Of a DNA stretch of 25,270 nucleotides, positions 6,536 to 15,501 are shown in pieces. Where the stretch lies: contig JBKJUS010000181.1 of NCBI GenBank assembly GCA_046590575.1, positions 1-25,270 on the forward strand. The letters run 5' to 3'. Every line of letters starts with the position of its first letter. Within the stretch, counting starts at the first letter, position 1. The stretch is from DATLNF01 sp046590575. GTDB taxonomy: Bacteria; Actinomycetota; Actinomycetes; BP-191. A program made the translations under genes and the position numbers. The notes beneath the pieces are model-generated. The model was not told where the DNA came from, did no database searches, and saw only the letters and a program-made list of their open reading frames with translations.

Positions 6536-8176
6536 TCAGCCCACCCCTACTGGCTCGGCGCCCAGTTCCTCGGCGGTGATCTCCTCGAGCTGCCGCTGAC
6601 AGGTTTCCACGCCGTAGAACGCGACGGCCAGCACGGCAAGCGCCATGGGGACCGCGCCCAGCAGGGCCGTCCAGACGATGCTGGGCGGCGCCACGGCAGC
6701 GGCGACAAGGGCGATGATCACTACTCCCCCGGCTTTGCTCGCGGCCGCGGCCAGCCCAGTCCCTCGGGACCGGATGGTGGTAGGGAAGATCTCAGAGCTG
6801 TACGCGAACAGCACCGCCACGATGGAGCTGATTCCCCAGATGGGTGCTACCAGAAGCACCCGCAGCAGGCCGGGGTTGCCGGCCACCCCGTCGCCGACCA
6901 GCGCGAACCCGGTCAAAGAGATGGCGGTCATCGCGCACAGTCCGATGATGGTCTTTCGGCTGCTCCAGGCACCGTAGAGCCAGGCGACGACGAAGTTGAG
7001 CGGGAAGCCGATCAGTGCAGCGTCGCGCAGGATCCGGCTCGCGGTCACCTCGGTGTAGCCGAGCCGCTGCAGGTTGGACGGCATCCACAGCTGGAACCCG
7101 AAGGTGACGAGTCCCACACCTAGGCCAAGCAGCACGACGACGGCGCTGAGCCCGAGAAACGGCGGCCGCAGCAGCTCGCTGAAGCGGCTCCGCACGTCGG
7201 CGTCCACTTCCGGGCGGGGTGCGTCGTCGCGCACGACGACGGCGCCGTAGCGCTCCATGACTGCCCGAGCCTCCACGTCGCGGCCCTGGGCGAGCAGAAA
7301 GCGTGGCGACTCTGGGATCCACCGGTTGAGCACCAGCAGGAGCAGGCCGGTCGGTAGCCCCAGCAGCCACAGGATCCGCCAGCCGTAGTCAGGAACAAGC
7401 GTGGCGGACAACCAACTGGTCAGGATGTACGCGCCCGCGACGTCGCCGCCGATGAGCACCATGACCCACCCGCGATGACGTGCGGGGACCGTCTCCGCCA
7501 TGAGGGTGAAGGTGATGGGCAGCATTCCGCCGACACCTACGCCCATCACGAAGCAGGTGACCAGGTTGAGGGAGAACGATGGCATCGACCCGCACACCGC
7601 GGTGGCGATGAACACGACAGCGGCCAGCAGGATAGACGCTCGCCGGCCCATGCGGTCGCCGAGCCAGCCCCAGGCGAACGACCCGATCACCGTCCCGGTG
7701 ATCGCGGACAATGGGAACAGCGCGGCCGGGGGGCTGCCACCGGGGTTGAGGGCTGATTTCAACCCGTACTCCGCCGTCATGCCAGGTAGCACGAAGCCCA
7801 GCGTGGTCGGCTTCATGACGTCGATCGTCACCGCCGCCGCCATCACCAACAGCAGGCCGATGTGGGCCGGCCGGATCGGCGCGTCGTCGAGCGCCTTCAC
7901 CCGGATGCGCCCGACACCGTCGGCCGAGGGGCCGTTCTGACGCGAGATCAGCCCGATCATCGTGGCCACCAACCCGACCAGGATGAGCGCCATGCCGGCG
8001 ATCATCGGGGCGTCCATGGTCATCCCGCTGAGGCGGTAGCCCATGTCGGCGGCGCCGATGTACATCGGGAGGTGCAGGAGCACTCCCATGGTCACGCAGG
8101 CGATGCCGACCCAGAACGCGACGGGTCGGGCGTAGATCACACCGCCGACGGCAGCGCGGCGTCGAGGGGAGACCAT
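6536..8176 (-). CDS. MFS transporter, sugar-porter-like, with extra N-terminal helices
   Basis: A 546-residue major facilitator protein. The standard motif A appears as GWLGDRMGRR (170-179) between TM2 and TM3 of the core, and the sugar-porter signature PESPRFLL (288-295) follows TM6. A second-half SRKTIIG loop fits the repeat of motif A. Unusually, about 100 residues precede the core and include two clear hydrophobic segments (about 19-40 and 57-77) plus a linker, giving about 14 helices in total. The substrate cannot be read; metabolite/sugar or aromatic-acid transport are possible. Its ATG lies 2 nt after the TAA of the FtsH-like gene, so it is translationally coupled within the six-gene operon. 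Confidence 0.86.
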   Translation of the reverse strand: MVSPRRRAAVGGVIYARPVAFWVGIACVTMGVLLHLPMYIGAADMGYRLSGMTMDAPMIAGMALILVGLVATMIGLISRQNGPSADGVGRIRVKALDDAPIRPAHIGLLLVMAAAVTIDVMKPTTLGFVLPGMTAEYGLKSALNPGGSPPAALFPLSAITGTVIGSFAWGWLGDRMGRRASILLAAVVFIATAVCGSMPSFSLNLVTCFVMGVGVGGMLPITFTLMAETVPARHRGWVMVLIGGDVAGAYILTSWLSATLVPDYGWRILWLLGLPTGLLLLVLNRWIPESPRFLLAQGRDVEARAVMERYGAVVVRDDAPRPEVDADVRSRFSELLRPPFLGLSAVVVLLGLGVGLVTFGFQLWMPSNLQRLGYTEVTASRILRDAALIGFPLNFVVAWLYGAWSSRKTIIGLCAMTAISLTGFALVGDGVAGNPGLLRVLLVAPIWGISSIVAVLFAYSSEIFPTTIRSRGTGLAAAASKAGGVVIIALVAAAVAPPSIVWTALLGAVPMALAVLAVAFYGVETCQRQLEEITAEELGAEPVGVG

Positions 8177-8178
8177 CC

Positions 8179-10104
8179 TTACTTGGCCTTGGCCGTCGCC
8201 GCCCGCGGCTTGCGCCCGTTGGCAGAGCGACTGATGTCCGGAGTGCCGGGAACGATTCCGATACCGGCTAGCTCGACGTCGAGCTCGTCGGCCCGCATGG
8301 TCTCGACCTCCATCAGCCGGGCCGCCAACCGGTCGAGCGCCTCTCGGTGCACGAGCAGCAGTCGGGTGGCCTCGTTCTCCCCTTCGCGAATGAGCCGGCG
8401 GATCTCACTATCCACCTCGTGCTGGAGCTCATCCGAGATCTGGTCTTGCGAGAAGAGGTCGCGACCGAGAAAGAGCTCTTCCTCAGGTGTACCAATCCGC
8501 AGGCGACCGACGCGGTCGCTCATCCCGTAGATGCACACCAGCTTCCTGGCCAGCTTGGTGGCGGCGTGGATGTCGCCTTCCGATGCGGTGCTGGCGTCGC
8601 CGAACACGACCAGCTCGGCGGCCAACCCGGCCATCGTGATCGTCAGCTCGTTGGCCAGGGTGGTGTAGCCGCTCAGGGTGCTGTGCGGATCGGACAAGGT
8701 GGCGTGGTGCCCGACGGTGCGGCCGCGCGCCACGATGGAGACCTTCTGCACGGCGCCGACGTGTCCGACGGCCCTGGTGATGAGGGCGTGCCCCGACTCG
8801 TGGTACGCCGCCCTGCGGCGCTCGTCGTCCGTCAGTCGGCTGGCCCGGGCCGGACCCAGCAGCACCCGCTCCGTCGCCTCGTTGACGTCCTCCCGCTCGA
8901 TCTTGGTGCGTTGGCCGCGGACAGCTAGCAACGACGCCTCGTTCATGATGCTCGCCAGGTCGGCCCCGGTCAGGCCAGCGGTGTCTTGGGCGATCCGGGC
9001 CAGGTCGACGTCGGCCGCCAGCGGCCGGCCCTTGGCGTGGATGTCGAGGATCTCCCGACGCCCTTGCAGGTCCGGCTCGGTGACGGCGATCTTGCGGTCG
9101 AAGCGACCCGGGCGGATGAGCGCCGGGTCGAGGATGTCAGCCCGGTTGGTGGCGCCGATCATGATCACGCCGCTGTGCTTGTCGAACCCGTCCATCTCCA
9201 CCAGCAGCTGGTTCAAGGTCTGCTCGCGCTCGTCGTGACCCATGCCGACGCCGGCTCCTCGACGACGTCCGACCGCGTCGAGCTCGTCGATGAAGATGAT
9301 GGCCGGGGCGACTTCGCGAGCCTGGCTGAACAGGTCCCGGACCCGCGCCGCACCGACACCGACCAACGATTCGACGAACTCGGCGCCCGACATGTAGAGG
9401 AACGGAACCTTGCACTCCCCGGCCAGAGAGCGGGCCAGCAGGGTCTTTCCGCAACCCGGCGGCCCGATCAGCAGGACTCCCCGCGGCGGCTGCGCCCCGA
9501 CAGCGGCGAATCGGGCCGGGTCGGTCAGGAAGGTGCCCAGCTCACGCATCTCCACGACAGCTTCGGGCGCGCCACCCACCTCCGCGAACGAGACGGGTGT
9601 GGCGGTCTGGGACTTGTCGGGGTTGCGGATGCGACCGAAGCGGAGCAGCTCGCTCAGCCCTGAACCACCGCCGCTCTTCGTGAGCAGGAAAAGCAGGGTG
9701 AAGAGATTGACCAGCACCACGATCGGCATGACGAACTGGGCCAGGAAGCGCACCGTGGCCTTGCCGGCCTGGTTGTCGACGGTCACCTCGGCTCCGTTAC
9801 GCACCAGGCGGTCGGTGAGGCCCGGCAGCAGCTCCTTAGGCACTGAGGCCCAGAACAGGTCTGGCTCGACGGTGCTGAGACCGGAGATGCGGGCGTCCTC
9901 CTCCAGGAAGGTGACGCTCGTGACCGCCTTGCCGTCGGAGCGGTTGAGCACCTCAGACAGGCTGATCTCGTCGCCGGGGCTCTCCGGCTGCAGGGCCAAG
10001 AGCATGACGGTGTAGACGATGACGAGCACCGCAAACAGCGCGCCCAGCAGCAGGACGGACAGGCTGGAGCGGGCGTCAGATCGACGGGCAGCCGGACGGG
10101 CCAT
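8179..10104 (-). CDS. FtsH-like membrane AAA+ zinc metalloprotease (paralogue A)
   Basis: A 641-residue protein with full FtsH architecture: TM1 (about 15-38), an exported segment, TM2 (about 121-142), an AAA+ domain with Walker A GPPGCGKT (214-221), Walker B FIDELD (271-276) and second region of homology with arginine fingers in RPGRFDR (331-337), and an M41 peptidase domain with HESGH (435-439) and the likely third zinc ligand Asp511. The protease should be catalytically competent. The pore loop, F-V-G in typical FtsH, reads SLVG (246-249), with Leu for the conserved Phe. I chose the ATG at 10104, with AGGAG 7 nt upstream; a GTG lies one codon earlier. Start and upstream stop share TGATG. 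It is unlikely to be the housekeeping ftsH, which usually sits by tilS/hpt/folE. Confidence 0.93.
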   Translation of the reverse strand: MARPAARRSDARSSLSVLLLGALFAVLVIVYTVMLLALQPESPGDEISLSEVLNRSDGKAVTSVTFLEEDARISGLSTVEPDLFWASVPKELLPGLTDRLVRNGAEVTVDNQAGKATVRFLAQFVMPIVVLVNLFTLLFLLTKSGGGSGLSELLRFGRIRNPDKSQTATPVSFAEVGGAPEAVVEMRELGTFLTDPARFAAVGAQPPRGVLLIGPPGCGKTLLARSLAGECKVPFLYMSGAEFVESLVGVGAARVRDLFSQAREVAPAIIFIDELDAVGRRRGAGVGMGHDEREQTLNQLLVEMDGFDKHSGVIMIGATNRADILDPALIRPGRFDRKIAVTEPDLQGRREILDIHAKGRPLAADVDLARIAQDTAGLTGADLASIMNEASLLAVRGQRTKIEREDVNEATERVLLGPARASRLTDDERRRAAYHESGHALITRAVGHVGAVQKVSIVARGRTVGHHATLSDPHSTLSGYTTLANELTITMAGLAAELVVFGDASTASEGDIHAATKLARKLVCIYGMSDRVGRLRIGTPEEELFLGRDLFSQDQISDELQHEVDSEIRRLIREGENEATRLLLVHREALDRLAARLMEVETMRADELDVELAGIGIVPGTPDISRSANGRKPRAATAKAK

Positions 10105-11906
10105 CACGGTCTCCTAGACAGGCGCCGGGCGGGCCCGGCGGCGAGTGGATGCACTGCAGGGCGCCATGCGCCGCCGGTGCCGGCGGCGAGGGCGAGGCAC
10201 ATGGCGATGACGGAGCTCCCGCCGACGACCCCGAGACCGAGGGCGATGACGTTGCGGGTTTCGTGGTGGCGGGCCGTCGCTTCCTGCAGCCCCGCTTGCG
10301 GCTGCAGCTGGGGTCCGGGCGCGGGCGCGACAAGGGGACCTACGACGGGCACCGGGGCCTGGGCGGAAAGTAGGGGCGGGGGCTGCGGCGGCGTGATCGG
10401 CGCGGGCGCAGGCACTGGCGCGACCGGTGCCGGAGCTGGCTGCTGCGCTGCCGGCGCGGGTGGCGGCGGGAGCGCCGGTGGCGCCGCGGGGACGATCACG
10501 AAAACCGGCGGCGGGATCAACCGGACGAAGGGCGCGAACTGAGCGCGTACGCCGAAGACGTCTCGGTTGTAGTTGTCCGGTGAACCGAGCTGCGTGTCCA
10601 GCCACGCGGCGTAGGTCACCTCCTCCGTCGCAGCGATCGAGGCCACGACGTCGCGATTGTCCCCTCCCTGGAAGGCGCCGCGGCGCAGGCGGTAGTCGAA
10701 GGAGCGCTCGTTGAGTTGCGCGGGAGCACCGAACGTGGCGCCCTGGTCGGTGGAGTTCCGTTGGAACACATTGGTCGTATAGCAGGAGATGCTCTGGCCG
10801 GGGCAGGTGTTGGTGGCTTCGTAGTAGACGGCGCTCAGCCGGCCCTTGGGGCTGACCGCCAGCCCGGTGCGGTACTCGAACGAGCCGCTCTTCGGACGGT
10901 TGTGGCTGAGGCGCTGCAGGGGTCCGAAGGTCGCGCCGTCGTCAAGCGACCGGCGCAGGAACACGTCTCCGTCGCCGTCACGCTCGTCGCTCCACGTTGC
11001 GTAGACCGCTCCGCTGGCCTGGTCGACGGCTAGGTCGGGCCAGTAGTTGTTGAGCTCGGCGCTGGGGGCGGCGGGGATGGCACCCTCGACGACGATGTCG
11101 GGGCGCAGCCAGGTCTTGCCCTTGTCCGTCGACCTCGCGAGCCGCACCTGGGCTGCGCCGTTGGCGAACGGGGTCATGTAGAGCACGTAGACCCGCCCCG
11201 CAGGACCGACTGCGATGCGCGGACCCTCGTTCCCGATGGCGACGTCGTTGGCCTGCACGCGCTGGGCGAAGGTCGCGCCGCCATCGAGGGAGACCGACAC
11301 CGCGGCGATCTGAGTCGACGTGCCGACGTTGCCGATGAGGGGTACGCCGACCCCGGTTGTCGACGCCCCTTGGCGGGCCACGTAGAGCTCGTCAGGAGCG
11401 CCGTCGGTGGCGCGCACTGCGAGTCGGATCCGCGACCCGGTTACGGGGTCGGCGACGATCGGCGCCTCGAAGCTGAGCCCACCATCCGACGACGGCATGA
11501 TGTAGGCCTGCTCGGGGCCGTCGGCGGCGACGTAGGTCTTCGAGTCGCTGCCGATTCCCACGGCGATGCGCTGTTGGGTGTTGAACCGGGCACAGCTCGC
11601 CGGGACCGGTACCTCGACCGTGTTGAACGTGGCCATGGCGTCGTACGACGTGTGGGCCTCACACGAGGCGGTGCCGTCGCTGAGCTGGTGGCGAGCCGTG
11701 ACCACGACGTGGCGGGGGTTGTTGGGGTCGACGGCGATCGCGGGCATCCCGTGCCACCGGGCCTGCGAGCTCTCGGCGTTCACGCGTACGTTGCGGCTGA
11801 ACGTCGTCGCTGCCTGTGAGGCGGTGGTCAGGCCGAGAGCCACGAGTCCCAGGGCGAGGAAGAACAGGGCTCGAGTTCGGCACGAGGACGCACGTCGGTG
11901 ATTCAT
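10104..11906 (-). CDS. secreted BNR-repeat (sialidase-like fold) protein with Pro-rich stalk and C-terminal anchor
   Basis: A 600-residue exported protein. The signal peptide spans about residues 1-32 (Arg-rich start, hydrophobic core, SQA cleavage site). The body has repeated Asp-box/BNR motifs such as SSDGGLSF, SLDGGATF, STDKGKTW, SLDDGATF and STDQGATF, typical of a six-bladed sialidase-like or VPS10-like propeller, and ends in a W-x-D-x-x-x-G ... RDVF segment shared with the two BNR proteins on the plus strand. A Pro/Ala-rich stalk follows, then one helix (about 552-576) and a basic tail, so it is probably surface-anchored. I see no evidence that it is an active sialidase. The ATG at 11906 has GGAG 6 nt upstream and overlaps the stop of the upstream ftsH-like gene (TGATG). 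A protease gene lies on each side in the same operon. Confidence 0.88.
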   Translation of the reverse strand: MNHRRASSCRTRALFFLALGLVALGLTTASQAATTFSRNVRVNAESSQARWHGMPAIAVDPNNPRHVVVTARHQLSDGTASCEAHTSYDAMATFNTVEVPVPASCARFNTQQRIAVGIGSDSKTYVAADGPEQAYIMPSSDGGLSFEAPIVADPVTGSRIRLAVRATDGAPDELYVARQGASTTGVGVPLIGNVGTSTQIAAVSVSLDGGATFAQRVQANDVAIGNEGPRIAVGPAGRVYVLYMTPFANGAAQVRLARSTDKGKTWLRPDIVVEGAIPAAPSAELNNYWPDLAVDQASGAVYATWSDERDGDGDVFLRRSLDDGATFGPLQRLSHNRPKSGSFEYRTGLAVSPKGRLSAVYYEATNTCPGQSISCYTTNVFQRNSTDQGATFGAPAQLNERSFDYRLRRGAFQGGDNRDVVASIAATEEVTYAAWLDTQLGSPDNYNRDVFGVRAQFAPFVRLIPPPVFVIVPAAPPALPPPPAPAAQQPAPAPVAPVPAPAPITPPQPPPLLSAQAPVPVVGPLVAPAPGPQLQPQAGLQEATARHHETRNVIALGLGVVGGSSVIAMCLALAAGTGGAWRPAVHPLAAGPARRLSRRP

Positions 11907-13810
11907 CATTCGCTCCGTGCAGGGACGGTGGCCGGGTCGGCCGTCGGCAGGGGAGAGTCGGCTTCGGGCTGAGCCATAGCGTTCAGGAGCGCGTCGATAT
12001 CGTCGCGATGCAACGTCTCGCGTTCTTCGAGAGCGCTGACCAACCCGTCGAGCCACGGCCGGTGCTCGCTCAGCACCCGGCGGGCTCGATCCTCGGCCTC
12101 ACCCAGCAAGGCGGCCACGGCGTTGTCGAGCTGGTCGGCCAGGGCGGCAGAGACGGCACTGCTGTCGGCGCCGTACGGGCCGCTGCGGTAGGACCGAGCC
12201 GTGACGCCTTCCCCCATCCCGAGATCGAAGACCATCTGCCTCGCCAGGTCGGTGGCCACCACCAGATCCTGCGCGGCTCCCGTCGATGCCTCGCCGAAGA
12301 CCTCGACCTCGGCAAGGCGTCCAGCCGCGGCCGTGGTGATCCGGTCGAGCAGCTGGCTCCGGGTGAGCAGCTTCGTCTCCTCCGCGGGAAGGATCCGGGT
12401 GTGGCCGAGCGACATGCCGCGAGCCACAACCGAGACCTTCTCCACGCCTTCCGCACCAGGAAGCAGCCAACCCACCAGGGCGTGGCCGGCTTCGTGCACC
12501 GCCACCATGCGCTTGTCCCGCGGGGTGAGGAGTCGGTTGCGGCGCTCTGGTCCGCTGAGTGCGCGGTCGATGCCTTCTTCGATCTCCGCCCGGCCGATGG
12601 CGTTGAGGCCCCGGCGCGAGGCCAGCAGCGCACCCTCGTTGACGACATTGGCCAGGTCGGCCCCGGAGAACCCGGGCGTCCGCCGCGCCACCTGCGCCAC
12701 CTGCACATCGGGGCCGATGGGCTTGCCTTTGAGGTGCACCGCCAGGATGGCCTCTCGGCCGGCCTGGTCCGGGAGGTCCACGACGATGCGGCGGTCGAAG
12801 CGGCCGGGGCGGGTCAGCGCCTCGTCGAGGATGTCCGCACGGTTGGTGGCTGTGAGCACCACCAGGCCGGTCTCAGGCCCGAACCCGTCCATCTGCACGA
12901 GCATCTCGTTGAGGGTCTGGTCGCGTTCCTCGTTGGCGCCGAAGGCTGAGCTGCTGCGGGCCCGACCCACGGCATCGAGCTCGTCGATGAAGATGATGGC
13001 TGGCGCGTTGGCCCGGGCCGTAGCGAAGAGGTCACGAACTCGTGACGCGCCGACGCCGACGAGCATCTCCACGAACTCCGACCCGGCGACCGAGTAGAAC
13101 GGCACGCCTGCTTCGCCGGCCAGAGCCTTCGCAAGGAGTGTCTTGCCGCAGCCCGGCGGGCCCACGAGCAGGACGCCCTTAGGAGCCCGGGCCCCCATCG
13201 CGGCGAACCGATGGGGGTCGGCGAGGAAGTCCTTGACCTCGGCCAACTCCTCGATGGTCTCGTCCAGGCCGGCCACGTCGGCGAAGGTCAGCCGAACGCC
13301 GTCCTCCTGGAAGCGCCGGGCTTTGGACTTGCCGAACATGGAGAGTCCACCGAGACCCGACGATCCGGTGAAGAGCAGGAAGAGCACGCCGAACATCGTG
13401 AAGAACAGCAGGACCGGAAGGAGGAACTGAGCCAAGAAGCTCAGCGTGCCCTTGTATCCTTGCTGGTCGATCGTCGTCTCGACCCCGCTGGCGGCGAGGG
13501 CGCCAGACATCTGATTGACCGACAGCTCCCCCCGGGGGAGCGCGACCCAGAAGTCGCCGAGATCGTCGCTGCTGGTGACGCGGCTGTCGTAGTCGAGCAC
13601 GGTGGCCTCGCGCAGCTCGCCCTTCGAGAGCATCGAGTTGAGCTGGGCGAAGGAGACCTCGCGGCCGGGGGTGTCGGGTTGGACTACCCGGAGGACCACG
13701 GCGTAAGAGACGACTTGTAGCACGAGGAAGAGCAGCACGTAGGGGAGCGCGCGCCGCGAGGGCTGGCGCTTGTCCGCCGCCGCCGCATCTTTTCCCGACT
13801 TCTTTGCCAT
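11906..13810 (-). CDS. FtsH-like membrane AAA+ zinc metalloprotease (paralogue B)
   Basis: A 634-residue FtsH homologue and the first gene of the six-gene minus-strand operon. Layout: basic N-terminus, TM1 (about 22-43), an exported segment of about 80 residues, TM2 (about 124-147), Walker A GPPGCGKT (217-224), Walker B FIDELD (274-279), arginine fingers in RPGRFDR (334-340), HEAGH zinc site (439-443) and likely third ligand Asp515. As in paralogue A, the pore-loop Phe is Leu (MLVG, 249-252), while the surrounding EFVEM...VGVGASRVRD is canonical. The ATG is preceded by AGGAAGG. The TM and extracytoplasmic segments are recognisably related to those of paralogue A, so the pair probably arose by duplication and may form a mixed hexamer (inference). 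Its stop couples to the BNR gene. Confidence 0.93.
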   Translation of the reverse strand: MAKKSGKDAAAADKRQPSRRALPYVLLFLVLQVVSYAVVLRVVQPDTPGREVSFAQLNSMLSKGELREATVLDYDSRVTSSDDLGDFWVALPRGELSVNQMSGALAASGVETTIDQQGYKGTLSFLAQFLLPVLLFFTMFGVLFLLFTGSSGLGGLSMFGKSKARRFQEDGVRLTFADVAGLDETIEELAEVKDFLADPHRFAAMGARAPKGVLLVGPPGCGKTLLAKALAGEAGVPFYSVAGSEFVEMLVGVGASRVRDLFATARANAPAIIFIDELDAVGRARSSSAFGANEERDQTLNEMLVQMDGFGPETGLVVLTATNRADILDEALTRPGRFDRRIVVDLPDQAGREAILAVHLKGKPIGPDVQVAQVARRTPGFSGADLANVVNEGALLASRRGLNAIGRAEIEEGIDRALSGPERRNRLLTPRDKRMVAVHEAGHALVGWLLPGAEGVEKVSVVARGMSLGHTRILPAEETKLLTRSQLLDRITTAAAGRLAEVEVFGEASTGAAQDLVVATDLARQMVFDLGMGEGVTARSYRSGPYGADSSAVSAALADQLDNAVAALLGEAEDRARRVLSEHRPWLDGLVSALEERETLHRDDIDALLNAMAQPEADSPLPTADPATVPARSE

Positions 13811-13867
13811 CGAACCTTCCTGGGTGGGTGGACGGCAACGCGCGGTGACGAACTCTAATGGCTCCGT

Positions 13868-13888
13868 CTAGATGTATTCAGCATCTAG
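13868..13888. promoter_or_regulatory. inverted repeat in the divergent promoter region, candidate operator
   Basis: CTAGATG and CATCTAG form a perfect 7-bp inverted repeat around a 7-nt AT-rich spacer. It sits midway in the 147-bp gap between the divergent operons starting at 13810 (-) and 13958 (+). The size and place fit a binding site for a dimeric regulator controlling both, but no regulator gene is present in the window. It could also be part of the promoter cores themselves. Confidence 0.4.
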
Positions 13889-13957
13889 TTGGACCTCGGT
13901 GCCGCTGTGTTAGAACTTCCGCCTGATCTCTTCCGGAGGTCCATCGAGGGGCAGGTC

Positions 13958-15391
13958 ATGATCTCCCAGCCAAGGTCTCGCCGGCGTCTGCCGCGTTGGT
14001 TCGTGCCGGTGGCGGTGGCGGCCGTCGTACTGATCGCAGGCGGCGTGGCCGTAGCGCGAATCTCGGGCCGAGCGCAGGGCCGCACCTTCCAGGTCGCGGC
14101 CGCCGAGAACGTCGTGGTCAACCAGGACGCGGCGTCGGTCGCGGCGCACAACTCGCCGGTGCTCGCTCGTAACCCGAAGAAGGCAGCCAACTTGGTCGTG
14201 GGTGACCGGGTCGACCGGCCCTCCCGCGGCGGGGGGCTCCACGTCAGCAACGATGACGCCAAGACATGGGTCGACGTGCCGCTGCCGGGCACGCCCGTGA
14301 AGCACGAGGGATTTGCCCCTGACCTCGCATTCACGTCCGGTGGCCGACTCGTCGTCGCCTTCTCGACGGTGCCTCGTGGCGGCGCGGTGCCGTCGGGGAT
14401 CTGGCTGACGACGTCGGATGACGGCGGCAAGACGCTCTCGCCTCCTGTCCGCGTCGCGGGGCCGGCGTCGTTCCAGGCGCGGTTGGCTGTGGGCAGCGGC
14501 GACCGCATCTACGTGACGTGGCTGCAGGCCACCCCTGAGTCCGTGCCGGCATCGTGCCTGCCCTGCTTCACCAAGCCGAACCTTCCTATTGTGGCTTCAT
14601 CGTCGACCGACGGCGGCAAGTCCTGGTCGACTCCGGCCCGGGTAAGCGATTCGGCCCGTGGCCGCGTCGGTGCCGCGACCCCGGCAGTCGCCCCGGACGG
14701 GACGGTGTACGTCCTCTACCAGGACTTCCGGATGGACCGTGACGACTGGGAGAACCTGCCGACGCCTCCTCATACGGGCACTTTCGAGCTTGTCCTCGCC
14801 CGGTCGAGCGACAACGGGGCGACGTTCACCAGCACGTCAGTCGATGCCGGGCTGCGCACGCTCGAGCGCTTCCTGGTCTTCTTTCCGAAGCACCCCGCCC
14901 TCGCTGTCGGCCCGGCCGGCGAGCTGTTCGTCGCCTGGCAGGACGCGCGCAATGGCGATTACGACGTGCTCTTGCGCCGCAGTGCTGACGGTGGGCGCAG
15001 CTGGAATGGACCGATCCGGGTCAACGACGACCCCGTCAAGAACGGCCGTCACCAGTACCTGCCGTCACTGTCGGCATCGGTGCCCGGCCGGGTGGACATC
15101 CTCTACTTCGACCGCCGCGACGACCCTCGCAACATTCTCGTCGGTGCGTACTTCGCCACCTCCTTCGACCGCGGGGCAAATTGGCAGAGCATCCCCGTGT
15201 CCACGCAGCTGTTCGACTCGCGGATCGGTCCGGGCAGCGAGCGCAAGAATCCTGACGCCGGGTCTCGGCTGGCCCTGATCAGCCAGGAGTCGGGGGCCGT
15301 CGCCGTCTGGACGGACTCTCGCCGCGGGACGCTGGACACCGACAAGCAGGACATCTTCGCGGCCCGAGTGGTGATCACCGAAAAAGGCTGA
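13958..15391 (+). CDS. exported BNR-repeat protein 1 (sialidase-like propeller)
   Basis: A 477-residue protein with an Arg-rich N-terminus and one hydrophobic segment (about 14-34) acting as signal peptide or signal anchor. The body carries BNR/Asp-box motifs: SNDDAKTW, TSDDGGKTL, STDGGKSW, SSDNGATF and SADGGRSW, with the conserved VAWQDARNGDYDVLLRR and VNDDP segments. The C-terminus ends with an AVWTDSRRG ... QDIF motif shared with the other BNR proteins here. A CLPC pair (around 196-199) is present only in this copy and could form a disulfide. The ATG at 13958 has GAGGGG 6 nt upstream; a TTG at 13889 would give an implausible 23-residue extension. Divergent from the FtsH operon. Role unknown; a surface binding or scaffold protein is more likely than a sialidase. 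Confidence 0.87.
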   Translation: MISQPRSRRRLPRWFVPVAVAAVVLIAGGVAVARISGRAQGRTFQVAAAENVVVNQDAASVAAHNSPVLARNPKKAANLVVGDRVDRPSRGGGLHVSNDDAKTWVDVPLPGTPVKHEGFAPDLAFTSGGRLVVAFSTVPRGGAVPSGIWLTTSDDGGKTLSPPVRVAGPASFQARLAVGSGDRIYVTWLQATPESVPASCLPCFTKPNLPIVASSSTDGGKSWSTPARVSDSARGRVGAATPAVAPDGTVYVLYQDFRMDRDDWENLPTPPHTGTFELVLARSSDNGATFTSTSVDAGLRTLERFLVFFPKHPALAVGPAGELFVAWQDARNGDYDVLLRRSADGGRSWNGPIRVNDDPVKNGRHQYLPSLSASVPGRVDILYFDRRDDPRNILVGAYFATSFDRGANWQSIPVSTQLFDSRIGPGSERKNPDAGSRLALISQESGAVAVWTDSRRGTLDTDKQDIFAARVVITEKG

Positions 15392-15501
15392 TGCTGTCTC
15401 GCCCAAAAGCTCGTCGCGAGTCCTTGCGCAAATAGGTGTATTTGGTCCATAGTCGCACGCTAGACCTGTCGTACCCGGCACTCGACGCATTGGGGCGTTC
15501 C

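Noticed and set aside
4833..7123. Plus-strand open frames of 354 and 416 codons
   Set aside because: They are antisense to the RnfD-like, DM13 and MFS genes and have low-complexity Arg/Gly/Asp/His composition typical of shadow frames.
11816..12949. Plus-strand 377-codon open frame over the FtsH B gene
   Set aside because: Antisense to a gene with intact AAA+ and zinc-protease motifs; no recognisable domain.
15410..15420. Small palindrome CTCGTCGCGAG after BNR protein 1 as a terminator
   Set aside because: A four-pair stem with a three-base loop and no T tract is too weak to support in GC-rich DNA.
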